Positions 1-9,718 of a stretch of 64,000 nt of DNA are shown here, one piece after another (the first letter of the stretch is position 1; each line of letters starts with the position of its first letter). The DNA is from Limnohabitans sp. T6-20 (GTDB taxonomy: Bacteria; Pseudomonadota; Gammaproteobacteria; Burkholderiales; Burkholderiaceae_C): NCBI RefSeq assembly GCF_003063505.1, contig NZ_NERW01000002.1, positions 868,001 through 932,000 of the forward strand, read 5' to 3'. Under the pieces are notes generated by a model that saw nothing but the letters and a program-made list of their open reading frames with translations, had not been told where the DNA came from and made no database searches. Made by a program: the position numbers and the translations under genes.

Positions 1-201
1 CTGGTTTGGGCTGCCGTCTACAACGCAGCTTGCGTGCCCTTGGCCTTAATGGGATTTTTGCCCGCATGGGCTGCGGGCTTGGGCATGGCACTCAGTTCGC
101 TGTTGGTTGTGCTCAATGCGCTGCGCTTGGCGCAAGGCTTGACCCCGCACCCACCGCAAAATGCGGCCCTGACCCAGTCAACCAAGTTGACCCCCACATA
201 A
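1..201 (+). CDS. ccoI: C-terminal fragment of a CcoI-type copper P-type ATPase
   Basis: The reading frame enters from the left edge and stops with TAA at 199-201, leaving 66 codons. The peptide has two hydrophobic stretches and the SSLLVVLNALRL ending typical of the last membrane helix of copper-translocating P1B ATPases. In cbb3 oxidase clusters this protein (CcoI/FixI) supplies copper for oxidase assembly. It sits 10 bp before ccoS and just upstream of ccoNOQP, which is the usual order. The catalytic domains are outside the window, so the family call rests on the C-terminus and on context. Confidence 0.85.
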   Translation: MVWAAVYNAACVPLALMGFLPAWAAGLGMALSSLLVVLNALRLAQGLTPHPPQNAALTQSTKLTPT

Positions 202-211
202 GAACAGCACG

Positions 212-349
212 ATGGACATCCTTTATTTATTGATTCCTTTGTCGGTCGCTTTGGTGTTTTTCATCCTTGCCGGGCTCTGGTGGGCGATCCACAGGGGGCA
301 ATTTGAAGATATTGAGGCCGAAGGCGAGCGCATTTTGCGCAACGATTGA
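212..349 (+). CDS. ccoS: cbb3 oxidase assembly protein CcoS
   Basis: A 45-residue protein starting at ATG 212. One transmembrane helix (about residues 4-25, ending in [13 protein letters not shown]) is followed by a short acidic cytoplasmic tail ([10 protein letters not shown]). This is the standard CcoS layout. CcoS is needed for cofactor insertion into the cbb3 oxidase. It lies between ccoI and ccoN. Its TGA stop (347-349) is inside the FNR box of ccoN, so the gene end and the regulatory site share bases. Confidence 0.9.
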   Translation: MDILYLLIPLSVALVFFILAGLWWAIHRGQFEDIEAEGERILRND

Positions 350-359
350 TTTTGATCAA
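346..359 (+). promoter_or_regulatory. FNR-type box upstream of ccoN
   Basis: TTGAT-TTTG-ATCAA is a perfect match to the FNR/Anr consensus TTGAT-N4-ATCAA. Its centre lies about 68 bp before the ccoN ATG. An FNR protein is encoded at 5810-6535. The box overlaps the ccoS stop codon. Low-oxygen activation of ccoNOQP by FNR is established in proteobacteria; activity here is inferred. Confidence 0.9.
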
Positions 360-420
360 GTGCCCTCGGTGTATACCCGGTCAAACTCTGGCAGTAGTTT
401 TTAAAAAAGAAGAGGTGAAA

Positions 421-1857
<1,437 letters not shown>

Positions 1858-1870
1858 GGAGAAATAAAAC

Positions 1871-2497
1871 ATGGCTGAAAACCAAAAAACGGGCGGTCTG
1901 TCCCACGAAAAAATCGAGACCAGCAACTTCCTGATGATCGTGCTGATCCTCATCGTGTTGCTGTTCGGTGGCATGGTTGAAATCGTGCCGCTGTTCTTCC
2001 AGAAATCCACCACCCAGCCTGTGGAAGGCCTGAAGCCCTACACCGCGCTGCAAGTGGCCGGTCGTGATGTGTATGTGCGTGAAGGTTGCTACAACTGCCA
2101 CTCGCAGATGATCCGTCCCTTCCGCGCAGAGACTTTGCGCTACGGCGCCTACTCGGTGGCTGGTGAGTTCGTTTATGACCACCCCTTCCAGTGGGGCTCC
2201 AAGCGCACCGGTCCTGACCTGGCCCGTGTGGGTGGCCGTTACAGCGATGAATGGCACCGCATCCACCTGAACAACCCGCGTGACGTGGTGCCCGAGTCCA
2301 ACATGCCCGCTTATGCGTGGCTTGAGAAGAACCCGGTCGACGGTGCCAGCTTGCCTGCGCACATGAAAGGTCTGCGCACACTTGGCGCACCTTACAGCGA
2401 CGAAGAAATTGCCAAGGCAAGCGAAGACGTCAAGGGCAAAACCGAACTGGACGCTGTGATCGCCTACCTGCAAGGCATGGGCATCCACCGCAAGTAA
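1871..2497 (+). CDS. ccoO: cbb3 oxidase monohaem cytochrome c subunit
   Basis: A 208-residue protein with one N-terminal membrane anchor (about residues 18-38) and a periplasmic cytochrome c domain. The single haem c site is C73-Y-N-C76-H77, followed by QMIRPFRAE, typical of CcoO/FixO. The subunit passes electrons from CcoP to CcoN. AGGAG of the ccoN stop region (1857-1861) serves as ribosome binding site for ATG 1871. It lies between ccoN and ccoQ on one strand with short gaps, so it is cotranscribed. Confidence 0.97.
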   Translation: MAENQKTGGLSHEKIETSNFLMIVLILIVLLFGGMVEIVPLFFQKSTTQPVEGLKPYTALQVAGRDVYVREGCYNCHSQMIRPFRAETLRYGAYSVAGEFVYDHPFQWGSKRTGPDLARVGGRYSDEWHRIHLNNPRDVVPESNMPAYAWLEKNPVDGASLPAHMKGLRTLGAPYSDEEIAKASEDVKGKTELDAVIAYLQGMGIHRK

Positions 2498-2509
2498 ATG
2501 GAGCAAGTC

Positions 2510-2650
2510 ATGGACATCAACACACTGCGTTCGATCGTGACGGTGCTCACCTTTGTCATCTTCCTGGGCATCATTTGGTGGGCCATGTCACGCCGCAACC
2601 AAGCCAACTTTGACGAAGCTGCACAGTTGCCGTTTCGTCAGGAAGACTGA
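2510..2650 (+). CDS. ccoQ: cbb3 oxidase small subunit CcoQ
   Basis: A 46-residue protein with one transmembrane helix (about residues 5-25, ending IIWWAMSRRN) and a charged tail, as in CcoQ/FixQ, which stabilises the oxidase. Two in-frame ATGs exist, 2498 and 2510. The second is preferred because GGAG (2500-2503) lies 6 bp before it. The first overlaps no recognisable ribosome site and would add only four residues. It sits between ccoO and ccoP. Confidence 0.9.
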   Translation: MDINTLRSIVTVLTFVIFLGIIWWAMSRRNQANFDEAAQLPFRQED

Positions 2651-2686
2651 ATTGTCCTCAGCACATAAAAAATTAAAGGAATCAAA

Positions 2687-3604
2687 ATGAGTGACTTCAT
2701 CAGCAATTTCTGGCACTTGTATGTGGCCGGCATCACGCTGGTCAGCATCATTGCCTGCCTGATCCTTCTGTGGTTCAGCGGCAAAGCCAAGGCCATGACG
2801 GCCAATGACAACACCACCGGTCACGTCTGGGATGGCGACTTGCGTGAGATGAACAACCCGCTGCCACGCTGGTGGGTGGGTCTGTTCATCATCACCATCG
2901 TGTTCGCCCTGGTTTATCTGGCCATGTACCCTGGTGTGGGCAATCTGGCTGGCAAGTTCGGTTGGACATCGGCCGGTCAATACGATGCCGAAGTCGCCAA
3001 AGCCAATGCCGAAGTGGCGCCTTTGTATGCCAAGTTCTCGGGCATGCCCCCTGAAGAAGTGTCCAAAGACCCGCAGGCCATGGCCATTGGTGACCGTTTG
3101 TTCATGAACAACTGCGCCCAGTGCCACGGCTCTGACGCACGCGGCAGCAAAGGTTTCCCCAATTTGACAGACGCCGACTGGTTGCATGGTGGCTCGCCCG
3201 ACAAAATCAAGGAAACCCTGGTTCAGGGCCGCATTGGCCAGATGCCACCCATGGCTGCGGCTGTGGGTTCGCCTGAAGATGTTCGCAACGTGGCGCACTA
3301 CGTGCTCAGCTTGTCTGGCAGCCCGCACGACTCACTGCGCGCTTCTTTGGGCAAGTCCAAGTTCGGTGCATGTGCCGCCTGCCACGGCATGGACGGCAAA
3401 GGCAACCAGGCTTTGGGGGCACCCAACTTGACGGACGACATTTGGCTCCACGGCTGGGGCGAGAACGCCATCGTCAACATGATCAACAACGGCAAGGTCA
3501 ACCAGATGCCTGCGCAAGCTGCCAAGCTGACCGAAGGCCAGATCCATGTGTTGGCTTCCTATGTCTGGGGTTTGTCCAACAAGACAGCCACAGCAGCCAA
3601 ATAA
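2687..3604 (+). CDS. ccoP: cbb3 oxidase dihaem cytochrome c subunit
   Basis: A 305-residue protein with two N-terminal membrane helices (about residues 10-30 and 61-82) and two cytochrome c domains. The haem sites are C143-A-Q-C146-H147 and C229-A-A-C232-H233. Between the helices lies HVWDGDLREMNNPLPRWW, characteristic of CcoP/FixP. It receives electrons from soluble cytochrome c and hands them to CcoO. AAAGGAA precedes ATG 2687. It is the last structural gene of the oxidase operon. Confidence 0.97.
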   Translation: MSDFISNFWHLYVAGITLVSIIACLILLWFSGKAKAMTANDNTTGHVWDGDLREMNNPLPRWWVGLFIITIVFALVYLAMYPGVGNLAGKFGWTSAGQYDAEVAKANAEVAPLYAKFSGMPPEEVSKDPQAMAIGDRLFMNNCAQCHGSDARGSKGFPNLTDADWLHGGSPDKIKETLVQGRIGQMPPMAAAVGSPEDVRNVAHYVLSLSGSPHDSLRASLGKSKFGACAACHGMDGKGNQALGAPNLTDDIWLHGWGENAIVNMINNGKVNQMPAQAAKLTEGQIHVLASYVWGLSNKTATAAK

Positions 3605-3634
3605 GGCTTGCCAGACAAGTCGGTTAACGAATTC

Positions 3635-3657
3635 AGGACACCCCTTGTGGGTGTCTT
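3635..3657 (+). terminator. Hairpin between ccoP and ccoG
   Basis: AGGACACCC (3635-3643) pairs with GGGTGTCTT (3649-3657) around a 5-nt loop, with one G-T wobble. Only a weak T-rich tail follows and the ccoG start lies at once downstream. It may be a partial terminator or an RNA-stabilising hairpin that sets ccoNOQP and ccoG levels apart. Confidence 0.5.
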
Positions 3658-5145
3658 GTGCATTTGAAAGCAAGTGTTTTGGACTCCAAAGAAAAGCCTT
3701 CCCGCAAAATCGTGCCCATCGTCCCGGCAGAGGCCGTTGCGGGCTCCGGTGATGACGTGCAGATGGTGTCGCTGTATGCCGCCACGCAGAAGATATACCC
3801 GCGCAGCGTGCACGGCATCTTTGCCAAATGGCGCTGGTTCATGGTGGTCCTGACACAACTGGTTTTTTATGGCTTGCCCTGGCTTGAATGGGGTCAGCGT
3901 CAGGCGGTGCTGTTTGATCTGGGCGCACGCCGTTTTTATATTTTTGGCCTGGTGCTGTACCCACAGGACTTCATTTACCTGACCGCGATCCTGGTGATCT
4001 CGGCTTTTTCGTTGTTCTTGTTCACCGCCGTGGCCGGGCGTTTGTGGTGCGGCTATGCCTGTCCGCAGACGGTTTACAGCGAGATTTTCATGTGGGTGGA
4101 GCGCAAAGTCGAAGGCGACCGCAGTGCCCGCATGCGGCTGGACGGCGAAAAAATGTCGCTCGAAAAGCTGTTCAAGAAAGTCTACAAACACATCTTCTGG
4201 CTGGCCATCGCCATGTGGACTGGCTTCACCTTTGTCGGCTACTTCACGCCGGTCAAAGAATTGGGCATGGAATTTTTCCTTGGCAACATGGGGTCCTGGG
4301 AAGTGTTTTGGGTCTTCTTTTATGCGTTGGCCACTTATGGCAATGCCGGCTTCATGCGCGAGCAGGTCTGCAAATACATGTGCCCCTATGCGCGCTTCCA
4401 GAGCGCGATGTTCGACAAGGACACCCTGATCGTCACGTACGACGCTGAACGTGGCGAGCCCCGGGGTGCCCGATCCAAAAAAACCGATCTCACCAACCTG
4501 GGTTTGGGGGCCTGTGTGGATTGCACCTTGTGCGTGCAAGTGTGCCCAACGGGTATCGACATCCGTCAGGGCTTGCAATACGAGTGCATCGGTTGTGGTG
4601 CCTGCGCCGACGTCTGCGACACCGTCATGGACAAAGTCGGTTATCCACGCGGGCTGATCAAATACTCGACCGAACACGCCATGGCAAATGGCTGGACCAA
4701 AGAGCAGACGCTGCGCCATATCTTCCGGCCACGCGTCATTTTGTATGTGGGGATTTTGTTGCTGGTCATCGCCGCCTTGTTCACCAGTCTGGGCTTGCGC
4801 AAGCCGTTCAAGGTCGATGTGGTGCGAGACCGTGCCTCGCTCGCCCGCATCGTGGCCGGCGGCAACATTGAAAACGTGTACCGCCTGCAAATCATGAACG
4901 CAGCCGAAACGCCACTTGATTTCCGGTTGGCCGTCAAAGGGCTGCCCCATTTGACTTTGGCTACGGACAGCCATGTCCGAGTCGCACCGACAGAATCGCT
5001 TTGGGTTTCGGTTCGTTTGCAGTTGCCCTACGATGCCGCACCGGCAGGGTCACACCCCATTGAGTTCACCATCCAGTCGGTCCAAGAGGACGGTCAAGTG
5101 CGCTCGGAATTGCAGGAAAAGTCTGTATTCCTGGTGCCTCGCTGA
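3658..5145 (+). CDS. ccoG: cbb3 oxidase accessory ferredoxin-like protein CcoG
   Basis: A 495-residue membrane iron-sulfur protein of the CcoG/FixG (RdxA) family. The N-terminal half has several membrane helices with a CGYACPQTVYSEIFMW segment. A central ferredoxin domain carries two 4Fe-4S motifs (CVDCTLCVQVCP and CIGCGACADVC), and the C-terminal part is an Ig-like periplasmic domain. CcoG reduces copper for cbb3 assembly. The start used is GTG 3658, which lies inside the 3' flank of a hairpin and has no clear ribosome site. The conserved family sequence begins around RKIVPIVPAEAV, so a slightly later start is possible. Confidence 0.93.
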   Translation: MHLKASVLDSKEKPSRKIVPIVPAEAVAGSGDDVQMVSLYAATQKIYPRSVHGIFAKWRWFMVVLTQLVFYGLPWLEWGQRQAVLFDLGARRFYIFGLVLYPQDFIYLTAILVISAFSLFLFTAVAGRLWCGYACPQTVYSEIFMWVERKVEGDRSARMRLDGEKMSLEKLFKKVYKHIFWLAIAMWTGFTFVGYFTPVKELGMEFFLGNMGSWEVFWVFFYALATYGNAGFMREQVCKYMCPYARFQSAMFDKDTLIVTYDAERGEPRGARSKKTDLTNLGLGACVDCTLCVQVCPTGIDIRQGLQYECIGCGACADVCDTVMDKVGYPRGLIKYSTEHAMANGWTKEQTLRHIFRPRVILYVGILLLVIAALFTSLGLRKPFKVDVVRDRASLARIVAGGNIENVYRLQIMNAAETPLDFRLAVKGLPHLTLATDSHVRVAPTESLWVSVRLQLPYDAAPAGSHPIEFTIQSVQEDGQVRSELQEKSVFLVPR

Positions 5146-5166
5146 TATTTTTACAAAGGCTCAAGC

Positions 5167-5439
5167 ATGTCAAACCCCAAAAATTCCCCATTGGATAAGC
5201 GCCCCTGGTGGTCCTATGGCCATGTTTGGCTGGTGATCTCCGGTCCATTGATTGTGGTGCTGGCATCCTTCACCACGTTTTATCTCGCAGCCCATGGGCA
5301 AGATCCTGTTCTGACCTCACCCAGCGCTGAAACTCAGGGTAGCGCAACAACGGATGACCGGACCAGCTTGGCACCCGCAATGCAGGCCCGCAACCATGCC
5401 GCCACAGGCGAGTTGCCTGTCAAGGATTCCAAAAAATAA
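5167..5439 (+). CDS. FixH-like membrane protein
   Basis: A 90-residue protein with one transmembrane helix (about residues 20-41, HVWLVISGPLIVVLASFTTFY) and a 45-residue tail rich in Ser, Thr and Ala. A short FixH-like protein at this position, right after ccoG, is common in Burkholderiales. Its job in cbb3 assembly is not well defined. It starts 21 bp after ccoG and continues the same strand. The assignment rests on size, topology and position more than on clear residue motifs. Confidence 0.65.
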   Translation: MSNPKNSPLDKRPWWSYGHVWLVISGPLIVVLASFTTFYLAAHGQDPVLTSPSAETQGSATTDDRTSLAPAMQARNHAATGELPVKDSKK

Positions 5440-5468
5440 GCCCTCTGGGGCCAACAAGGAGACAAAAC

Positions 5469-5762
5469 ATGAAGGCGCAAAGAATGATGTGGATTGCCTG
5501 GCCCGCCTTTTTGGTGGCAAGCTTGCTGGAGGTGGTGGTATTTGGTCTGGTCGATCCACAAGACCTGCATTGGTTTGGGCATCCCTTGGCACTGTCGCGA
5601 CAAGGGGTTTACACCTTGGCCTTTTTTGTCTTTTGGGCGCTGACCATGCTGTCCAGTGGCTTGACGACCTTGCTGTCCATGTCACCCTTTGAGGTCAACC
5701 GTTGCCCGGTGCCCAGTCATCAACGTCCCAGTGATTGCGCCCGTACCGATGGCTGCTGCTGA
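5469..5762 (+). CDS. Small membrane protein at the end of the cco cluster
   Basis: A 97-residue protein with two predicted membrane helices (about residues 8-25 and 45-69) and a Cys/Pro-rich C-terminus ending TDGCC. AAGGAG lies 9 bp before ATG 5469. It follows the FixH-like gene by 29 bp and is probably in the same transcript. No family was recognised. The cysteines at the C-terminal end could bind metal, which is only speculation. It faces fnr convergently. Confidence 0.65.
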   Translation: MKAQRMMWIAWPAFLVASLLEVVVFGLVDPQDLHWFGHPLALSRQGVYTLAFFVFWALTMLSSGLTTLLSMSPFEVNRCPVPSHQRPSDCARTDGCC

Positions 5763-5773
5763 CATGCAATCGA

Positions 5774-5798
5774 GTTGAGCGGCGCGACGCCGCTCAAC
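5774..5798. terminator. Perfect hairpin in the convergent gap before fnr
   Basis: GTTGAGCGGCG (5774-5784) pairs perfectly with CGCCGCTCAAC (5788-5798) around CGA. It lies between two convergent genes and has no T tract on either strand. A bidirectional transcript end is the likely role. Confidence 0.55.
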
Positions 5799-5809
5799 AC
5801 TGGGCCACC

Positions 5810-6535
5810 TCAATGGCAATGGTTATTTTGGTTGTTGACCAAACGCTGCAAGCCATCGGTGTCCAAGATGCGAACATGCCGCTGCTTGACTTCGACAGTG
5901 CCGTCTTCGACGAATTTTGAAAAAGTCCGGCTCACGGTTTCGAGCTTGAGTCCCAAGTAGCTGCCAATTTCTTCTCGGGTCATGCGCAAAACCAATTCGG
6001 ATTGCGAGAAACCCCGGGCGTGCAAGCGCTGCACCAGGTTCAACAAAAATGCGGCCAACCGTTCCTCGGCCCGCATGCTGCCCAACAGCAACATCACACC
6101 GTGTTCTCGCACAATTTCGCGGCTCATGATCTTGTGCACATGGTGCTGCAGCGCGGTCACTTCGCGCGAAATTTCTTCAATCCGGTCAAAAGGCATCACG
6201 CAAACTTCGGCGTCTTCCAATGCCACCGCATCGCAGGTGTGCTGGTCGTTCACGATGCCATCCAGCCCAATGATTTCACCCGCCATCTGGAAACCCGTGA
6301 CTTGGTCGCGGCCGTCTTCCGTGGCCAGGCAAGTTTTGAAAAAACCTGTCCGGATGGCGTAGAGGGATGTGAACTTTTCACCATTGGTGAACAAAGTGTC
6401 GCCGCGTTTGATCTTGCGCCGCACGGCCACCAGATCGTCCAGGCGGTTCATATCCTGGTCTGTCAGGCCCATGGGCATGCACAACTCACGCAGATTGCAG
6501 TTGGAACAGGCGACTTTGATGGCTTGGGGATTCAT
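5810..6535 (-). CDS. fnr: FNR-family oxygen-sensing transcription regulator
   Basis: A 241-residue CRP/FNR regulator. The oxygen-labile 4Fe-4S cluster ligands are visible as Cys10, Cys13 and Cys19 plus Cys101. A cyclic-nucleotide-type sensor domain (about 35-125), a dimer helix and a winged helix-turn-helix (about 165-192, LRMTREEIGSYLGLKLETVSR) follow. The ETVSR recognition segment is the one that reads TTGAT-N4-ATCAA sites. It is convergent with the cco cluster and divergent from hemN, both of which carry such boxes, so it is the likely local activator under low oxygen. A weaker box lies in its own leader. Confidence 0.95.
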   Translation of the reverse strand: MNPQAIKVACSNCNLRELCMPMGLTDQDMNRLDDLVAVRRKIKRGDTLFTNGEKFTSLYAIRTGFFKTCLATEDGRDQVTGFQMAGEIIGLDGIVNDQHTCDAVALEDAEVCVMPFDRIEEISREVTALQHHVHKIMSREIVREHGVMLLLGSMRAEERLAAFLLNLVQRLHARGFSQSELVLRMTREEIGSYLGLKLETVSRTFSKFVEDGTVEVKQRHVRILDTDGLQRLVNNQNNHCH

Positions 6536-6562
6536 GGTTTATCTCATGGTTGAGCAATGGAT

Positions 6563-6576
6563 TTGCCTTGGATCAA
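6563..6576 (-). promoter_or_regulatory. Imperfect FNR-type box in the fnr leader
   Basis: On the minus strand the site reads TTGAT-CCAA-GGCAA: one perfect half and one degenerate half. It lies 28 bp upstream of the fnr ATG. That close position fits negative autoregulation better than activation. Function is inferred. Confidence 0.5.
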
Positions 6577-6610
6577 GCCTTGAGCTTAAACCTAAAAAAC
6601 GACATAAATT

Positions 6611-6624
6611 CAGGGTATACCCTG
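6611..6624. promoter_or_regulatory. 14-bp palindrome between fnr and hemN
   Basis: CAGGGTATACCCTG is a perfect palindrome in the divergent promoter region. No binding protein was recognised. It could be a second operator, or the TATA core could be part of a promoter. Confidence 0.35.
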
Positions 6625-6659
6625 TCTGTGTGAAAAATCACCAAAAACAAGTATTCAGT

Positions 6660-6673
6660 TTGACCTGAGTCAA
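6660..6673 (+). promoter_or_regulatory. FNR-type box upstream of hemN
   Basis: TTGAC-CTGA-GTCAA is a symmetric FNR/Anr-type site, with C/G at the inner position of each half. Its centre is about 77 bp before the hemN ATG. FNR/Anr control of hemN is known in other proteobacteria. Confidence 0.75.
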
Positions 6674-6743
6674 TACCGATGTGGCTGTAAGCAGGCAAAG
6701 TGCTTCACTTGTTATGAACACGATTTAATTAAGGGGCAGCCAC

Positions 6744-8126
6744 ATGTCCGTCATCACGCCTGAATTGCTGACACGTTTCGATGTGCCGGGCCCACGCTAT
6801 ACCTCTTACCCGACGGCGGATCGTTTTGTCGAGGCCTTCGGCGAGACCGACTATGTTCAGGCCTTGACACAGCGCAAATCTGGCTTGGTAGGCAAGCAAC
6901 TGCCTTTGTCCTTGTATGTTCACATTCCGTTTTGTGAATCGCTTTGCTACTACTGCGCCTGCAACAAAATCATCACCAAGCACAAAGAGCGCGCCGCTGA
7001 CTATTTGCGCTACCTGACCAAAGAGGTTGAACTGCACACCCGGCATTTGGGGCAGGGGCAATCGGTCAGCCAATTGCACCTCGGTGGCGGTACGCCGACC
7101 TTCATGAGCGACGATGAATTGCGTCAGCTCATGGCCATGTTGCGGAAAAATTTTGAATTCGTGCCCGGGGGAGAATACTCGGTCGAAGTGGACCCACGCA
7201 CTGTTGACGAAAGCCGCTTGGCCGTTTTGGCCGAACTGGGTTTCAACCGCCTGAGCTTTGGAGTGCAAGACTTTGACCCCGCAGTGCAAAAAGCGATTCA
7301 CCGAATTCAGCCAGCCGAGCAAGTTTTCAAGCTGGTGGAGGCTTCACGCCGTTTGGGTTTCGAGTCGGTCAATGTGGATTTGATTTATGGCTTGCCACTG
7401 CAAACCCCCGAGTCGTTTGATCGGACTTTGGCGCAAATCAACCGCTTGCGCCCGGACCGCATTGCTTTGTATGCGTATGCCCATTTGCCAGAGCGTTTCA
7501 AGCCCCAGCGGCGCATTCATGCCCAGGAACTCCCCTCTGGGGGAGACAAAGTGGCCATGCTTTCGCGATCGCTGGATGCGTTTGTGGATGCCGGTTATGT
7601 TTATGTCGGCATGGACCACTTTGCTTTGCCGGATGACGCTTTGGCTGTGGCCAAGCGGCAAGGGCGTTTGCACCGCAATTTCCAGGGCTACAGCACACAG
7701 GCCGATTGTGATTTGATCGCATTGGGGGTGTCTTCCATTGGTCGGATCGGCACCACTTACAGCCAAAACGCCAAAACCATGGACGAGTATTGCGACCTGC
7801 TCGATCAAGGTCATTTGCCCGTCGTTCGAGGCTTGGCGTTGAGCCGTGACGACCTGATCCGCCGCTCGGTCATCATGGCACTGATGTGCCAGGGGCATTT
7901 GCAATACGAGGCCATCAACCTTGCGTGGTTGGTTGACTTCAAAAGCCTGTTCACCAAAGAATTGGAGCAGCTGCAAGCACTGCAGGACCAGGGGCTTGTG
8001 CAGTTGAATGAAACAGGCATTCAGGTCACCGCCATGGGCTGGTTTTTTGTACGCGGTGTGGCCATGGTGTTTGACCGTTATTTGCAGGCCGACCGCAACC
8101 GGACAAGGTTTTCCAAGATCATCTGA
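6744..8126 (+). CDS. hemN: Oxygen-independent coproporphyrinogen III oxidase
   Basis: A 460-residue radical SAM enzyme. It converts coproporphyrinogen III to protoporphyrinogen IX without O2, supplying haem when oxygen is scarce. The 4Fe-4S motif is C64-x3-C68-x2-C71 (HIPFCESLCYYCACNK). LHLGGGTPTF (SAM binding) and a C-terminal HemN domain follow. AAGGGG precedes ATG 6744. It is divergent from fnr with an FNR-type box in between. The neighbouring cbb3 oxidase is itself a haem protein, so joint control makes sense. Confidence 0.96.
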   Translation: MSVITPELLTRFDVPGPRYTSYPTADRFVEAFGETDYVQALTQRKSGLVGKQLPLSLYVHIPFCESLCYYCACNKIITKHKERAADYLRYLTKEVELHTRHLGQGQSVSQLHLGGGTPTFMSDDELRQLMAMLRKNFEFVPGGEYSVEVDPRTVDESRLAVLAELGFNRLSFGVQDFDPAVQKAIHRIQPAEQVFKLVEASRRLGFESVNVDLIYGLPLQTPESFDRTLAQINRLRPDRIALYAYAHLPERFKPQRRIHAQELPSGGDKVAMLSRSLDAFVDAGYVYVGMDHFALPDDALAVAKRQGRLHRNFQGYSTQADCDLIALGVSSIGRIGTTYSQNAKTMDEYCDLLDQGHLPVVRGLALSRDDLIRRSVIMALMCQGHLQYEAINLAWLVDFKSLFTKELEQLQALQDQGLVQLNETGIQVTAMGWFFVRGVAMVFDRYLQADRNRTRFSKII

Positions 8127-8195
8127 GTCCCTCTTGCGCAAGCGCATGGCCTGCATCGCAGACAATGCGGTAGACAACATTCAGGCAAAAATTCA

Positions 8196-8873
8196 ATGCA
8201 AAGTTCTTTGGCCATCACAGCCTTGATGATGGGGGTCTTGGGTGGCCCCCATTGCGTTGCCATGTGCGGAGCAGCTTGTGCAGGCTTGGGTCAGGCCGCA
8301 GGTGCGCAACGCGGGCAAGCGCTGCTGGCCTTCCAGGTCGGGCGGGTGCTGGGGTATTCCTTGCTGGGTGCCGTGGCGGCTGCCAGTGTTCAGGGCTTGG
8401 GCTGGCTCACGGTCCAGTCAGCCGCCATTCGACCCGTGTGGACGCTGTTGCATGTGGCGGCGGTTGTCTTGGGCCTGTTGCTCATGGTGCAGGCGCGTCA
8501 GCCGCTGTGGCTCGATGGTGCGGCACGGCAACTTTGGGCACGCGTGCGCGCTTTCAATGCCCGTTGGGGCCGCGCCGCCCCATGGATGGTGGGGGGGCTT
8601 TGGGCTTTGATGCCTTGCGGCCTGCTTTATTCCGCCTTGATGGTCGCGGCCTTGACCAGCCAGCCCCTGGAGGGCGCTGCCACCATGGCCTTGTTTGCGT
8701 TGGGCAGCAGCATCAGCTTGTGGGCAGGCCCCTGGTTGTTTTTACGCCTGCAAAGTTTGGGGGATGGCGCTTGGGGCATGCGTGTCGCGGGCTTCGCTTT
8801 GGCCGCTGTCTCAAGCTGGGCTTTGTGGATGGGGTTGGTTCACGATCAGGCGCCTTGGTGCGTTACACCCTGA
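8196..8873 (+). CDS. TauE/SafE-like (DsbD_2-type) membrane protein
   Basis: A 225-residue membrane protein with about six helices. It opens with the motif GGPHCVAMCGAACAG, typical of a family annotated as sulfite exporter or cytochrome biogenesis membrane protein. The His-Cys-x3-Cys arrangement suggests metal or redox handling. It lies 69 bp after hemN, next to the cbb3 cluster, where such genes are frequent. A role in metal supply for the oxidase is plausible but not shown. No strong ribosome site precedes ATG 8196. Confidence 0.75.
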   Translation: MQSSLAITALMMGVLGGPHCVAMCGAACAGLGQAAGAQRGQALLAFQVGRVLGYSLLGAVAAASVQGLGWLTVQSAAIRPVWTLLHVAAVVLGLLLMVQARQPLWLDGAARQLWARVRAFNARWGRAAPWMVGGLWALMPCGLLYSALMVAALTSQPLEGAATMALFALGSSISLWAGPWLFLRLQSLGDGAWGMRVAGFALAAVSSWALWMGLVHDQAPWCVTP

Positions 8874-8965
8874 CACCAAAGAACGCTCAAGCTTGTCTCG
8901 GCAGCCAAGCCCAGCGTACACAATTGAATCTCTTTTGACGGGGCACTCTCACCCCCTACAACACC

Positions 8966-9688
8966 ATGAAATCTGTACGCCTTGTTCTGACTGCCCTTGG
9001 ATTGGTTTCGGCCTTGACTCTGTCACACGCGCAAAGTGAGGTCTCGGGCACCTCGCACGCCAATGTGCCTCATCAAGTGCTCCACTTGAGCGCATCGGCT
9101 CAAACCGAAGTGCAACAAGACTGGCTCGTCATGACCTTGGCAGTGCAAAAAGAGGGGCTTCAGGCACCGGGGGTTCAAAAGCAGTTGAATGCGGTTGTCG
9201 CGGCCGCCTTGGCCGTGGCCGCCCCATCGATCAAGTCAGGCGTGCTGGAACTGAGCACGGGCAGCATGAATGTGTCACCGCGTTATGGACGCGACGGCAA
9301 AATCACGGCTTGGCAGGGCGTGGCCCAGGTCGTCTTGCAGGGCAAAGATGCCGAACAGATCACTTCGCTTGCGAGCAAGCTTCAGGATTTAACGGTGTCG
9401 CAAATCGACTGGAAGTTGAGCGCCGAGCAGAGAAAAGAGGCTGAAACGCGAATTCAGGCTGAGGCGGTCGCGGGCTTCAAAAACAAAGCCCGAACTTTGA
9501 CCCAGCAGTTTGGCTTTGCCGACTACACACTCAAGGAAGTGCGCGTCGGCGGTCAAGAAACAAATGAGGGCGTCATGCAGCGCATGGCCATGGTGCAAAT
9601 GGATGCCCCGTCGACATCCCCCGTGCCCACATTGCCTGGCAAGTCCCGCGTTGTGGTGAACATGACGGGAAGCATCCAGCTGCGCTAA
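8966..9688 (+). CDS. Secreted SIMPL-domain (DUF541) protein
   Basis: A 240-residue protein with a signal peptide (about residues 1-22, cut after SHA). One SIMPL domain covers most of the rest: LHLSASAQTEVQQDWLVM near the start and VNMTGSIQLR at the end. The family is periplasmic or outer-membrane-associated, with no single established activity. The gene stands alone, between the TauE-like gene and a convergent permease. The length is normal. Confidence 0.85.
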   Translation: MKSVRLVLTALGLVSALTLSHAQSEVSGTSHANVPHQVLHLSASAQTEVQQDWLVMTLAVQKEGLQAPGVQKQLNAVVAAALAVAAPSIKSGVLELSTGSMNVSPRYGRDGKITAWQGVAQVVLQGKDAEQITSLASKLQDLTVSQIDWKLSAEQRKEAETRIQAEAVAGFKNKARTLTQQFGFADYTLKEVRVGGQETNEGVMQRMAMVQMDAPSTSPVPTLPGKSRVVVNMTGSIQLR

Positions 9689-9718
9689 CTGAATCGGGCC
9701 TGCTTGGCGCCTGATGGC

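Noticed and set aside
371..380. GTATACCCGG as the -10 box of ccoN
   Set aside because: The distance from the FNR box centre (about 22 bp) does not fit a -41.5 activator site, so no promoter was assigned.
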